Assembly (NCBI GenBank): GCA_004282745.1
Contig: SHMT01000008.1
Coordinates: 82,428 to 146,427 of the forward strand
DNA length: 64,000 bases
Reading direction: 5' to 3'
Source of the DNA: Candidatus Scalindua sp. SCAELEC01
GTDB lineage: Bacteria; Planctomycetota; Brocadiia; Brocadiales; Scalinduaceae
The position numbers and the translations under genes are program-made. Below the pieces are notes generated by a model that saw only the letters and a program-made list of their open reading frames with translations, searched no databases and was not told the DNA's origin. Below are positions 35,159 through 44,959 of the stretch, piece by piece (position 1 is the stretch's first letter; each line of letters starts with the position of its first letter).

Positions 35159-36542
35159 AAGTAAAAATCTTTCCAGGATTCATAATATCTTTAGGATCAA
35201 ACATCCTCTTTAAATCTTTCATCAACCCTATCTCCTGGTCTGTAAGCTCTAATTCAACAAACTCGGTTTTCACGTCATCGACACCCTGTCCTGCTTTAAG
35301 GGTACCGCCAATTGATACAACCTCCTTCACTACCTTTCCGATAAAACCTCGAATGAGAACCTCGTCCTCTCTCTTATCAGACATGATATTCAGGTGGATG
35401 TGGCCCTCCCCAATATGCCCAAAAGCAGCCACTCGAATTGAGGTTGTCGCGCTCAGTCCATACACCTTTTCCAAGACCTCCAATACCTTGCTTCTCGGTA
35501 CACAAAAAGCTTCACTGAATTCCGTTGTCGCTATCTTAAAAAGGGAGGGCAAAACTGACTTCATCATTTGCCATAGGGAATTTCTCTCATCTTCTCTCTT
35601 TACTATTTCGCACTTCAAAGCGCTGTTTTCTCTACAAATACCCTCAATTTTCGAGACATCATTTGTCACGTTCTTTTCGTTCCCATCAACATCAATAAGC
35701 AAAAGCGCCTTGGCCCCTTCCGGTATTGTAACCTCTGAGACCTCTCCAAACGCTTTTATACATTCCATGTCTGCAAATTCTATTGAACGAGGCAAGATAC
35801 GATTCTCAACCTGAATCGAGTCCGAGGTTTTCATTGCATCATGAAAATCCCTAAAATAAGAGATAATGGTCCCTCGCTTCTGCGGCATTGGCAACAGTTT
35901 TAACGTTATCTGGGTATAGATGCCTAATGTTCCCTCTGACCCGACAAGGAATCTCGTCAAATCATAGCCGGCTACACTCTTAAGCGTTTTCCGTCCTGTA
36001 TTGATAATTGAGCCGTCAGGCAAAACAGCCTCCAGGGCTAGGACATAGTCTCTCGTCACCCCATATTTCATACCCGTAACCCCACCCGAACACTCTGCGA
36101 CATTCCCTCCGATAGTTGAAAATCCAGCACTCCCAGGACCTGGTGGATAAAATAGTTTCTGTTTAGCCGCCACATCCTGCAGGTCTCTTATTAGAACCCC
36201 AGGTTGAACCGTTACCGTTAAGTCCCTGACATTCAGGGCGAGAATCTTATCCATATTTTTAAGGTCCAAGACGATACCGCATCTGATGTAACCCGCATCT
36301 CCGAGGAGACCCGTACCGGAGCCTCTGGGGTAAATCGGAATAGAATTTCTGTTCGCAATTGTCACGACCCTTGCCACATGCTCCGTCGTGTGTGGCCTAA
36401 TTACCAATTCAGGAAGTGACCGTTCCTGTGTTGCATCAAAGGAGTGACAGCCCCTCTCTTCGATAGTATCAAAAACATTTTCCCCTCCTACTGCGTCGCG
36501 CAACTCTTCCATTATCCTGTCATCTATTATTGCGGTTTCCAT
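35157..36542 (-). CDS. GlcD-like FAD-oxidase paralogue lacking the catalytic Glu-His
   Basis: 461 residues, clearly paralogous to the product of 33442-34854 along its length (FAD motif YPRGSGTGLLGDAG, STIGGNVAECSGG, GHIGEGHIHLN, DPKDIMNPGKIF). The family motif GEHGIG reads AGQGVD here: the Glu and His at the active metal site become G418 and Q419. The reading frame is intact with no stop codons, so this is a maintained protein, perhaps a structural or regulatory subunit like GlcE, or an enzyme with altered chemistry. Its TAG stop lies at the tip of repeat A6. Confidence 0.88.
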   Translation of the reverse strand: METAIIDDRIMEELRDAVGGENVFDTIEERGCHSFDATQERSLPELVIRPHTTEHVARVVTIANRNSIPIYPRGSGTGLLGDAGYIRCGIVLDLKNMDKILALNVRDLTVTVQPGVLIRDLQDVAAKQKLFYPPGPGSAGFSTIGGNVAECSGGVTGMKYGVTRDYVLALEAVLPDGSIINTGRKTLKSVAGYDLTRFLVGSEGTLGIYTQITLKLLPMPQKRGTIISYFRDFHDAMKTSDSIQVENRILPRSIEFADMECIKAFGEVSEVTIPEGAKALLLIDVDGNEKNVTNDVSKIEGICRENSALKCEIVKREDERNSLWQMMKSVLPSLFKIATTEFSEAFCVPRSKVLEVLEKVYGLSATTSIRVAAFGHIGEGHIHLNIMSDKREDEVLIRGFIGKVVKEVVSIGGTLKAGQGVDDVKTEFVELELTDQEIGLMKDLKRMFDPKDIMNPGKIFT

Positions 36543-36730
36543 CTCTTGTTCTCTTCCAAGTGGAAGGGGTCAGTAACTTTCTCAATAAAAAAATAGTTGC
36601 TAATGCGTCTATTTTATTATAAAAGCGATAGTATGTCCATGGTGAAAAATTTGTACTACCACATTGCGGATAGTGAGTTTCGCAATAACAATCTACCCAT
36701 TTATCTTTTCCTGGAAGGGAGTGATTTTAA

Positions 36731-37474
36731 ATGAAAGTCCTTTATGCCCTTATCATAACACTCTTCTCTGCATGTGCAATATCCCTTCAAACCTCTGGCC
36801 AAACACCTAAAGAGGGAGAGACCCTCCCCTATCAGAGTTGGCAATTTTTATATGAGAACAAGTGTTCAAAATGTCACACACTCGAGCGGGTCTTTTCCGA
36901 ACCAAAGAGTGAGGATGAGTGGAGAGACTGTATCAATAGAATGATGAAAAAGAGCCCTTTATGGATTACGCCGGATGAGGGAGAACAGATTCTGTCCGAA
37001 ATCCTGGGGAAGAAAGAGGGAGTTGTCGCCTCTTTCCCTGAGAGAAAGCGCTATGATGACGCACGGCTGCTCTTCATCGACAGGTGCACCATATGCCACC
37101 CGGTCAACAGGATCATTACCGCAAACAAAACAAATGAGGAGTGGGAAGAGACCGTTAAGAGGATGTACGATAATGCTCCTGACCTCTTCCTCGATGGTGA
37201 CCTCCCCGTCATTACCGAATATCTTAACGAAAGAGCAACGATTCTGCGGGAAGATGTAGCAGCAGAAATAATGGTTAAAAAATGCCTGATATGCCATGAG
37301 GCAGGAAGAATACTCCTGGAACGAAAATCGAAAAAAGATTGGGAAAAAACCGTTACAGACATGCGTAAACTGGCAAGGGAAGGGTTTAAAAAAGATTGGT
37401 TTAATCACAGTGAGTTCAAAATAATAGTCAATATGCTCGTAGAGACACAGGGCATTGAGACTGAAAAAAACTGA
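36731..37474 (+). CDS. Exported triheme c-type cytochrome with a threefold internal repeat
   Basis: 247 residues: signal peptide (LYALIITLFSACAISL), then three CxxCH heme sites at C45-H49 (CSKCH), C119-H123 (CTICH) and C185-H189 (CLICH), spaced 66-74 residues. After each, a similar helix occurs (DEWRDCINRM; EEWEETVKRM; KDWEKTVTDM), whose Met could be an axial ligand. This shows triplication of one small cytochrome unit. It is probably a periplasmic electron carrier. The ATG follows GGAAGGGAGTG. Convergent with the lipid kinase gene, only 3 bp apart. Confidence 0.92.
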   Translation: MKVLYALIITLFSACAISLQTSGQTPKEGETLPYQSWQFLYENKCSKCHTLERVFSEPKSEDEWRDCINRMMKKSPLWITPDEGEQILSEILGKKEGVVASFPERKRYDDARLLFIDRCTICHPVNRIITANKTNEEWEETVKRMYDNAPDLFLDGDLPVITEYLNERATILREDVAAEIMVKKCLICHEAGRILLERKSKKDWEKTVTDMRKLAREGFKKDWFNHSEFKIIVNMLVETQGIETEKN

Positions 37475-37477
37475 CAC

Positions 37478-38434
37478 TTACGCCTTTATTATTTCCAAAG
37501 ATGATACCACAGAAACGGATATCTCCTCTTTACCTTTGGCAAGATTATCATACCGTTCACCATCAACCTGACAAAACGTTTCTCCCGTGAATTTCAACAC
37601 CAACCTATCTGTTTGAAACTGAATCAGTTTCGGAGAAATCGTATCAAGCGGTTTCTTAAACAGCAAGGCATAGGCCATATGGAACCATTCACGAAAACCT
37701 CGGATAACGGTTACTTCAAACTTTCCATCATCCATTCTACACTTTGATGATAGTTTTACACCTCCTGCATACATTTTTGTATTCGTAATCAGAATTCCGC
37801 AAAAACCTTTCGTTACAGAGACTACCTCAGTAACAAAATCCTGGTTCTTATACTCGATCTCAATATCAAATGACATCCAGTAAAAAAGGCTCTTCAAAAC
37901 AAGCAGTCCATAAAAAACCTTATTAGATAAACAGCGACAAACGGCCCTGGAAACCGGCTTGAACCGTAGTCGATGAAAATCGCTTGATATCTTTGCATCC
38001 CTCCCTAAACCAAGATAGTTTGAAAAAACGTCTCTATTATTTAAACTCAGAATATCCATTTTTACGACTTCGCTTCTCAGTATCACCTGTAACAGTGACC
38101 CCAATCCCTCAGATTTATAGCACTGTAAGATTCCAACAGAATTCGCCAGATCATTTCCCGTACCAATGGGGATGATGCCAAGTTTCGGCTTCTTCTCTAA
38201 ACCGGCAATCACTTTAACAACCTGGGAGACCGTACCATCACCACCCGCAACCACTACAATTTCGTAATCTGAGAAACGAGCATGATCCCCCGTTTCCCCC
38301 TCTTGCGCAGAATACTCCACATCAAAACTGTCATGCGCAAGAACTCCGTCAAGTTCTGAAATAATAGCTTGCCTGAGACTCTGGCCGGTTAATCTTCCGG
38401 AAACGGGATTTATGATAAAAAGTATCTTTTTCAT
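37478..38434 (-). CDS. Diacylglycerol kinase-like lipid kinase family protein
   Basis: About 318 residues from the ATG at 38434 (MKKILFIINPVSGRLTG). Nucleotide-binding VVVAGGDGTVSQV and IPIGTGNDLANSVG are the signatures of the DAGK catalytic domain; the C-terminal beta domain (GKFEVTVIRGF; QVDGERY) is complete. It phosphorylates a lipid such as diacylglycerol, a sphingoid base or undecaprenol; the exact substrate cannot be read from sequence. Monocistronic. Confidence 0.88.
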   Translation of the reverse strand: MKKILFIINPVSGRLTGQSLRQAIISELDGVLAHDSFDVEYSAQEGETGDHARFSDYEIVVVAGGDGTVSQVVKVIAGLEKKPKLGIIPIGTGNDLANSVGILQCYKSEGLGSLLQVILRSEVVKMDILSLNNRDVFSNYLGLGRDAKISSDFHRLRFKPVSRAVCRCLSNKVFYGLLVLKSLFYWMSFDIEIEYKNQDFVTEVVSVTKGFCGILITNTKMYAGGVKLSSKCRMDDGKFEVTVIRGFREWFHMAYALLFKKPLDTISPKLIQFQTDRLVLKFTGETFCQVDGERYDNLAKGKEEISVSVVSSLEIIKA

Positions 38435-38748
38435 AGGTAAGGGCCCAGTAAAAAACAACTTTACAATAAATTACACTAGAGGATTGTAATCTATCTGTTC
38501 CAATTTGTGTACCACCATTTCCCCGCCTTGAGTCGACCCAGAAGTACTACCGTCTTGTTAAACCTGATATATCCTCTCCTTTTGTACGTGAGTTTTGGGA
38601 AAAGTAAAAATAGCTCTTTTTCTTGACTGAACGATGATCAAAATTTATGATGCTGAATAACAGTTTTTTTTTAACAATTTTCTCCTTTGGGCCCAGGAAA
38701 GAATAGCTTGTTGTTCTTTCCTGAGCCCTTTGGGTGATATGGGTTCCA
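38435..38748. other. Divergent intergenic region carrying family C palindrome
   Basis: About 310 bp between the lipid kinase and PLP enzyme genes. Besides the family C copy at 38689-38728 I see only AT-rich DNA. Confidence 0.4.
38689..38728. repeat. Family C palindrome, best-preserved copy
   Basis: GGGCCCAGGAAAGAA, loop TAGCTTGTTG, TTCTTTCCTGAGCCC: 15-bp arms with one mismatch. It ends about 20 bp before the start codon of the PLP enzyme gene. Confidence 0.85.
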
Positions 38749-39759
38749 ATGATTCAGGAAAAAGAGCTATACCGTAAGATACGATTCGCATGTCACTCCG
38801 AGTCGGCTGAAGCATTTCACCTGCAGAGCCGTATTCATCGATTACGATGGTTTGACCGTTCAGATATATGGGTCAAACGGGATGATGAGCTGAGTTTTGG
38901 TGTATCGGGGACCAAGTTGCGAAAACATGCGTCAATCATACCTTCACTACAACAAAAGGGGATAGAAGAAGTTGTCGTAATTGGTGGAGCGCACTCAAAC
39001 AACGTACTATCAGCAGCCCAAACCCTAACCGAAAACAGTATCAAGATGACGCCGTTTTTACTCGGTCCACCACCTCAAAGAACCGGTAATGCAAAACTGT
39101 TATCACTCTTTTTCAATGAAGATGAAATCCACTGGATCCCACGCGCTGAGTGGTCCACCTGTCACAATCTCGCCAATAGGTATATTGAGGAGAAGAGGTC
39201 ACAGGGTATTAACATCATGCTCCTTCCCGAAGGCGGTCACCACGAATCAGCACTGCCGGGAGCGTTAAGTCTCATGGTTGATATCCTTCGTAATGAAAAA
39301 GAGTCCGGAGTTGTCTTCGACCATCTCTTTATTGATGCCGGCACGGGTATGGTCGCACAATCTCTTCTTGCCGGGGCTGCGGCTCTTGAGCGTAAGACGA
39401 CATTCCACATTGTGGTCCTGGCAGACTCTTTTACCGATTTCAAATCAGGACTTGCTCAGGTCATTCAGCAGACCGAGAAATTTCTTCACCTGACAATTAC
39501 TACACTGCCAGACCACCACCTCTATTACCCTTCCGTCGCCAAATCATTTGGCAGCACAAACAGCACCATTTTCAGGGAAATCAAACGTACTGCCAGGGAA
39601 GACGGTATCCTGACAGACCCTGTCTACTCCTCTAAACTGTTTCTAACGGCAAGAAAAACGATTCTTGAACAGACACTTCAAGGAAACATACTCTTAATTC
39701 ACTCGGGAGGAGCTTTAGCCCTCAGTGGATTCATGGACCATCCTATTTTCGCGAGTTAG
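38749..39759 (+). CDS. PLP-dependent enzyme of the ACC deaminase / D-cysteine desulfhydrase family
   Basis: 336 residues from the ATG at 38749. Fold-type II PLP enzyme: lysine motif SGTKLRKHAS (Schiff-base Lys about residue 60 of the open frame), GGAHSNN, phosphate-binding DAGTGMVAQSLLAGA and C-terminal HSGGALALSGF. Related enzymes deaminate 1-aminocyclopropane-1-carboxylate or desulfhydrate D-cysteine; the substrate cannot be decided from motifs alone. A GTG five codons upstream is an alternative start. Confidence 0.85.
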   Translation: MIQEKELYRKIRFACHSESAEAFHLQSRIHRLRWFDRSDIWVKRDDELSFGVSGTKLRKHASIIPSLQQKGIEEVVVIGGAHSNNVLSAAQTLTENSIKMTPFLLGPPPQRTGNAKLLSLFFNEDEIHWIPRAEWSTCHNLANRYIEEKRSQGINIMLLPEGGHHESALPGALSLMVDILRNEKESGVVFDHLFIDAGTGMVAQSLLAGAAALERKTTFHIVVLADSFTDFKSGLAQVIQQTEKFLHLTITTLPDHHLYYPSVAKSFGSTNSTIFREIKRTAREDGILTDPVYSSKLFLTARKTILEQTLQGNILLIHSGGALALSGFMDHPIFAS

Positions 39760-40088
39760 AATCAGTAGTGACCTGTAATTCCTGCATTCCTTAACGGTTA
39801 TATTTTTGGGTGGGGGGGAAGCTGGTAATCTGTTGACAATTTTGTCATCCACAACTATATTTGGAGCTATTCTTAAAAATATTGTAGTTTTTTTCATTCT
39901 CTACCCATTGCAAAATGGTTTTCGGAATTTCTGGACCGGAGTTTCCTTGGAATTTTAATTTTTTGATTGAACAAAACCAGAGGCTTAGTAATACTAAGGG
40001 CCCAGGTACGTGAGGATTACGTCATTATTTCAGCAACGCAGGAGATGGGTAGTTTTCTTTCAAACACTATTTAAGGAGAAAAGAGGTT
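39760..40088. other. Intergenic region holding a partial family A repeat
   Basis: Contains a short piece matching family B (AAAATGGTTTTCGGA at about 39911) and the partial family A copy at 39996-40069. No gene recognised. Confidence 0.4.
39996..40069 (+). repeat. Partial family A repeat, copy A7
   Basis: GGGCCCAGGTACGTGAGG joins the left core directly to the right half at the GGTAC/AAGTAC microhomology, deleting the 5' inner arm. The right part (GCAACGCAGGAGATGGG and CTTTCAAACAC) is kept. It ends about 20 bp before the SprT-like gene. Confidence 0.8.
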
Positions 40089-41177
40089 ATGAAGAACACA
40101 AGCGATCTCTTAATGAGTGCCTGGATCAGGCAATTGAAGGAAGATTGGAAATCCGCCAACTACAATTACTTTAAAAGCACCATGCGTCTGCCAAACCTTG
40201 AACTTTCAGACTCAGATAGTACCCTTGGAAAGTGGAGGGGTGGCTGTCACCGCTGCCTCACCATAAGTACCACCTTAATTAATACCTACTCCTGGGAATT
40301 GGTCCAAGATGTCCTGCATCATGAAATGGCACACCAATATGTCGAAGAAACCTTGGGCATTCGTGACAGCACACCTCATGGAGAGGTATTCAAGAAAATC
40401 TGTCAGGAACACGGTATTGATCCTACTGCGACGGGAGAAATAGAAACCTGGATTGAACAGAAAAAAAATAACACCGTCCTCTGTCCCGAAAACCATAAGT
40501 TACTGAACAAGGTGCATAAACTTCTCGCGTTGGCACAAAGTCCCAATGAAAACGAGGCTCAAAATGCTATGACGAAGGCCCATGAGTTACTCTTAAGGCA
40601 CAACCTCTCCCTATCAGATATGCAAACCACAGGGAACTACATCCATAGACAGATCGGAGAGATAGGCAGAACAAATCCCATCAAATCTATTATTAGTGCC
40701 ATGATCTGCAAATTCTTCTTTGTGGAAGCTGTCTGGACCTTTGGTTACGACCAGCAGCGAAACCGAAGCGGTAAAATTTTAGAACTTTACGGAACACCGG
40801 AAAATGTAGAGATGGCCGAGTATGTATATCATTACCTCCAAAACATTTCAGAACTTTTATGGGAAGAACACAAGGAGCAGAAACAAATAAATGGGAACAG
40901 ACATCGCAGGACTTTTATTTACGGTGTCTTAAACGGTTTCTATCGAAAGCTGGACAGTCAGGCACGTGAAAACCTGATCAAATCTCTGGTCTGGACGGGT
41001 GATCCACGACTCAAGGATTTTTTTCACCGGAGAAACCCCAAGCTCGTACGCACCTCCTCCCGATATACCAAAAGCTGTCAGGACACCTACAAATCCGGAA
41101 TTAGTCAGGGGGAAAACCTGGTCATCCAAAAGGGCGTGCACGGAAAAGGCAACAGTGAGCTAAAGCTATTAACCTGA
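40089..41177 (+). CDS. SprT-like zinc metalloprotease with DUF2786 domain
   Basis: 362 residues. The N-terminal SprT/Spartan-like domain has H78-E79-x-x-H82 in LHHEMAHQYVEE and a third ligand candidate H97 in TPHGEVF. From about 136 a DUF2786 segment follows (KLLNKVHKLLALAQSPNENE, then AMTKAHELL), with a C-terminal basic domain. Spartan-type proteases degrade proteins crosslinked to DNA. AAGGAG precedes the ATG. Its TGA overlaps the ATG of the helicase gene by one base (TGATG), so the two products are made together. Confidence 0.88.
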   Translation: MKNTSDLLMSAWIRQLKEDWKSANYNYFKSTMRLPNLELSDSDSTLGKWRGGCHRCLTISTTLINTYSWELVQDVLHHEMAHQYVEETLGIRDSTPHGEVFKKICQEHGIDPTATGEIETWIEQKKNNTVLCPENHKLLNKVHKLLALAQSPNENEAQNAMTKAHELLLRHNLSLSDMQTTGNYIHRQIGEIGRTNPIKSIISAMICKFFFVEAVWTFGYDQQRNRSGKILELYGTPENVEMAEYVYHYLQNISELLWEEHKEQKQINGNRHRRTFIYGVLNGFYRKLDSQARENLIKSLVWTGDPRLKDFFHRRNPKLVRTSSRYTKSCQDTYKSGISQGENLVIQKGVHGKGNSELKLLT

Positions 41178-44113
41178 TGATAGATGAATTTATCAATACC
41201 CTAAAAAAGCGAAAGGACTTTCAGGAGCAGATCGTTCATCATAAGACTATCAAGTCAAGGGTTGCAATGTGCCAGGAGTTGGTACCCCCCCTCCCTCCCC
41301 AGTTACAAAAAGCGCTGAAACAGTACCGGATCACAAACCTCTACCAACATCAAACAGAGGCCATAACCAAGGCGAGGGAGAAGAAAAACGTCATCATTGC
41401 GACACCCACCGCATCGGGTAAGACACTTGCGTACAACATCCCTGTCCTGGAATCGATCCTGAATGACCCGGAATCAAGGGCCTTTTACCTTTTCCCCATT
41501 AAGGCACTGGAACAAGATCAACTGAGGAGCGTCAACGAACTTATCTCCGCTATTGAGGGTGAAGCTATCACCGCAGCAATCTATGATGGAGATACCACTC
41601 CGTATAAAAAAAAGAGACTGAGAGAAAATCCACCAAACATCATCATTACCAATCCGGATATGTTCCACTCCAGTTTTCTCCCGTACCACTCCAATTGGAG
41701 TGATTTCTTTCGTAACCTGAAATTTATCGTAATTGATGAACTCCACACCTATCGAGGTGTGTTCGGGTCACACATTGCCCAGATATTCAGGCGCATCAAC
41801 CGTATTGTTGAACACTATGGAGGAGCTCCTCAATACATCGCCTGTTCGGCCACTATTCCAAACCCGGAAGAGTTTGCCAGCACCTTAACAGGCCTACCCT
41901 TTGAAGTGGTTGGTTCCAGTGGAGCTCCCGAACCAGTGCGTCATTTCCTCTTCGTAAACCCAACCGAGAGCCCCTACACGGAAACAGTCTTATTGGTTAA
42001 GAGACTTTTAGAACATGACCTCAAGGTCATAGCCTTTACCAAATCAAGAAAGATAACGGAACTTTTGCATACGTGGATCGTACAGCAGAATCCAACACTT
42101 GCACCGTACGTCAGCTCATACCGTGCCGGCTTTCTGCCGGAGGAGAGGCGTACCATAGAAAAGGACCTCTTTGAAGGCAGGATTAAGGCCGTTATCTCGA
42201 CAAGCGCCCTTGAAGTAGGCATTGACATAGGTGGTCTCGATGTCTGCATCCTTGTCGGTTACCCAGGTACCATCATAAACACCTGGCAGAGAGGTGGGAG
42301 GGCAGGCCGCGGGGACACCCCTGCCCTCATTATGCTTATGGCACAACACGACGCCCTCGATCAGTATTTCATGAAAAACCCGGACGATTTTTTTGCCCGG
42401 GGGTATGAGAATGCTGTCCTGGACCCCTTTAACAAACCTATCCTGAAAGCGCATCTTCCCTGCGCCGCCTCTGAACTTGCAATCTCTCCCTCTGAACATA
42501 TCTTTGGTTTCCCAAAGATAGCTCCCGCTCTCGAAGAGCTCGTCCATTCGGGAGGATTACTCAGGGGAGACGGAGACGGGAGCTATTTTTCGTCAAGAAG
42601 AAGGCCCCACCGTTTTGTCGATATCCGATCGATCGGTGAAGGGTACACGATCATGGAAAAAGGAACGAAACAGACCATTGGTCAGGTCTCCGGTTTCCGG
42701 GCATTTACCGAATGCCATACGGGTGCCATATACCTCCATAGGGCATCTCAATACCAGGTAGATTCGGTAGATGTTGAACTCAGAAACATCCTGGTAAAGA
42801 GGACGGATGTCTCCTATTTCACGCGGCCAAAGAGCGAGAAAGAGACCGAGATCAGAGAAGTTACCGGATCGAAACCCGTTGGAAACTTTATTGTAAGAAA
42901 AGGTGCCATTCAGGTAACGGAAATCGTTACGGGTTACGAAAAAAGGAGCGTACGAGGGCAGGTTCTTTTGAGCCGTCACCCACTCGATCTCCCCCCCATT
43001 ATCTACGAAACCGTTGGCCTCTGGATAGAGATCGTAAAAGAGATTGAGCTTTCGGTAAACTCTATGGGCCTGCACTTCATGGGCGGCATACATGCAATCG
43101 AGCACGCCGTAATCGCCATGTTTCCACTCTTTGCCCTCTGTGACAGAAATGATATCGGGGGAATCTCAACCACGTTCCATCCCCAGGTAAAAAAGGGAGC
43201 GATCTTTATCTATGACGGTTACCCCGGTGGGGTGGGACTGAGTGAACGCGGTTACGAGTTTATTGAAGAGCTCCTGACAGCCACACTTAAACTGATGACA
43301 TCGTGTGAATGTGAAACCGGTTGCCCCTCATGCATCCATTCACCCAAATGTGGTTCGGGAAACAAACCACTGGACAAGCGGGCCGCCATCGAAGTACTTG
43401 AACAACTTTTGGCAATAAAGCCATTGAGTAGGAGGAGCATTCCCGATACGTACACAGCAGAAATCGCCGGATTGCAGATACCCGAAACCGGGATAGATGA
43501 GTTCACAAGGAGAAGGATCTGCTACTTTGATCTGGAAACCCAGCGCGGTGCCGATGAGGTGGGAGGCTGGCGTAATATTCACCTTATGCGGCTGGCCGTT
43601 GGCGTCATCTACGACTCCCTCGATGATGCATATTATACCTACTTTGAAAAGGATGCGGAGGCATTGATTGAAAGACTGAGGTCTGCAGACCTGGTAGTAG
43701 GCTTTAACGTGATCAGGTTTGATTACACCGTCCTTCAACCCTATACGGTCCACGATTTACAGAAAACCAAGACATTCGACATCCTTGCAGACATCCATAC
43801 CAGATTGGGATACCGCCTGAGCCTGAACCACCTTGCCATGAATACCCTTAAGGTCGAGAAAACAGCCGACGGCCTCCAGTCACTCAAGTGGTTCAAAGAG
43901 GGAAAGATAGACCAAATAGCACACTACTGCAGTAAAGATGTAGAGATCACGAGGGACCTCTTCCTCTTCGGTAACACAAACCGATATCTCCTCTTTGAAA
44001 AAAAGAATTGCGGAATCGTGAGACTCCCCGTGGAGTGGGAGGTTGAGGATATTATCAGGGAGAGGGAGGGCTCAGGCGGAAAAAGAAAGAGTGTAGCCCA
44101 ATTCCCCCTTTGA
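41177..44113 (+). CDS. MrfA/Hrq1-like DEAD-box helicase fused to a MrfB-like DEDD 3'-5' exonuclease
   Basis: 978 residues. Helicase part: Walker A ATPTASGKT (75-83), DELH motif near 187, SATIPNP, then the second RecA domain (TSALEVGIDIGG; WQRGGRAGRG). A DUF1998-type domain with a four-cysteine zinc motif (CECETGCPSCIHSPKCG) follows at about 709-725. The C-terminal 200 residues are an RNase H-like exonuclease: DLE in CYFDLETQ (about 784), VVGFNVIRFDY (about 840) and HYCSKDVEITRD (about 916). Bacillus MrfA and MrfB are separate proteins of mitomycin crosslink repair; here they are one chain. Coupling to a Spartan-like protease suggests repair of interstrand or DNA-protein crosslinks. Confidence 0.93.
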   Translation: MIDEFINTLKKRKDFQEQIVHHKTIKSRVAMCQELVPPLPPQLQKALKQYRITNLYQHQTEAITKAREKKNVIIATPTASGKTLAYNIPVLESILNDPESRAFYLFPIKALEQDQLRSVNELISAIEGEAITAAIYDGDTTPYKKKRLRENPPNIIITNPDMFHSSFLPYHSNWSDFFRNLKFIVIDELHTYRGVFGSHIAQIFRRINRIVEHYGGAPQYIACSATIPNPEEFASTLTGLPFEVVGSSGAPEPVRHFLFVNPTESPYTETVLLVKRLLEHDLKVIAFTKSRKITELLHTWIVQQNPTLAPYVSSYRAGFLPEERRTIEKDLFEGRIKAVISTSALEVGIDIGGLDVCILVGYPGTIINTWQRGGRAGRGDTPALIMLMAQHDALDQYFMKNPDDFFARGYENAVLDPFNKPILKAHLPCAASELAISPSEHIFGFPKIAPALEELVHSGGLLRGDGDGSYFSSRRRPHRFVDIRSIGEGYTIMEKGTKQTIGQVSGFRAFTECHTGAIYLHRASQYQVDSVDVELRNILVKRTDVSYFTRPKSEKETEIREVTGSKPVGNFIVRKGAIQVTEIVTGYEKRSVRGQVLLSRHPLDLPPIIYETVGLWIEIVKEIELSVNSMGLHFMGGIHAIEHAVIAMFPLFALCDRNDIGGISTTFHPQVKKGAIFIYDGYPGGVGLSERGYEFIEELLTATLKLMTSCECETGCPSCIHSPKCGSGNKPLDKRAAIEVLEQLLAIKPLSRRSIPDTYTAEIAGLQIPETGIDEFTRRRICYFDLETQRGADEVGGWRNIHLMRLAVGVIYDSLDDAYYTYFEKDAEALIERLRSADLVVGFNVIRFDYTVLQPYTVHDLQKTKTFDILADIHTRLGYRLSLNHLAMNTLKVEKTADGLQSLKWFKEGKIDQIAHYCSKDVEITRDLFLFGNTNRYLLFEKKNCGIVRLPVEWEVEDIIREREGSGGKRKSVAQFPL

Positions 44114-44601
44114 AGGGGGGTAGAGGGGGATGTTATGTGGATGTGAGAAGCACCAAATAATAAGTTCCAAATAACAAACAAATCACAATAAACAAATACG
44201 AAATTCTTTACCCTGTTAAACCATTTATAATGATGTCATTACAGCAACTTTCAAAAGTCATATTTTTTCTAAAGGCAAATTAAAATCCAAGGATATATAT
44301 TTAACAGTGCGAGCAAGTTGATTGGATAATTCGAACATTGTAATTTGGAATTTGTTTGGGCTTTGTAGATTGTGATTTGTAATTTATTAACCCCTGTTTG
44401 GTTCTGACTTAACCAGGTTAGGAGGATTGCAAAATAGAATACAAGAAGCAACAGTTCACCGCAAAGGTGCCTACCTGCGTGCGAAACACGGACAGGCAAA
44501 GATCGCCAAAAAAGACAATGGTTTTTAGGGTTCCTCTTTTTTTGTTCTCGCACGAAGACCTGCCCGAATAGGTACAGGCGGGCACCAAGACACAAAGGTT
44601 C

Positions 44602-44695
44602 TTATTGAATTTCACCATTTACCAATCGGGGGATTCCATCCTTCATAAGCGCTTCACCGAAGTTCAACAGGTATCCCTATTTCATTTTCAGTCAT
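44602..44695 (-). pseudogene. Internally deleted GxxExxY-family gene relic
   Basis: Minus strand: MTENEIG, typical of the family's N-terminus, then with a one-base shift YLLNFGEALMKDGIPRLVNG and stop, typical of its C-terminus. About 100 internal codons are missing. The family's function is unknown. Confidence 0.6.
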
Positions 44696-44959
44696 CTTCT
44701 CTGTGGCTTCGTGCCCGCCCGAACGACATAGTCGGGCAGGTCTTCGTGCGAGCTATTATTCAAACATAAATCGGGGGATTATTCCTTTCTCTTTTGCAAT
44801 AGAACAAACCACAAGAAACAGCCTCTCCCTTTGAGGAATATTAGAGCAAAAATCATAAAATTTGCAAGCCATTTCAATAACGGAGTCTGATTCGTTTTTG
44901 GGACTCTTTACTATTCCACAAAATCAACCAGAAAAACTTTTTACGTAGATAAGACCTTA

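Noticed and set aside
42116..43105. Minus-strand frames opposite the helicase-exonuclease
   Set aside because: Shadows of the plus-strand gene, whose domains are continuous.
44269..44618. Two minus-strand frames near 44.3-44.6 kb
   Set aside because: Composition reads like translated non-coding DNA with repeats; no start signal or motif.
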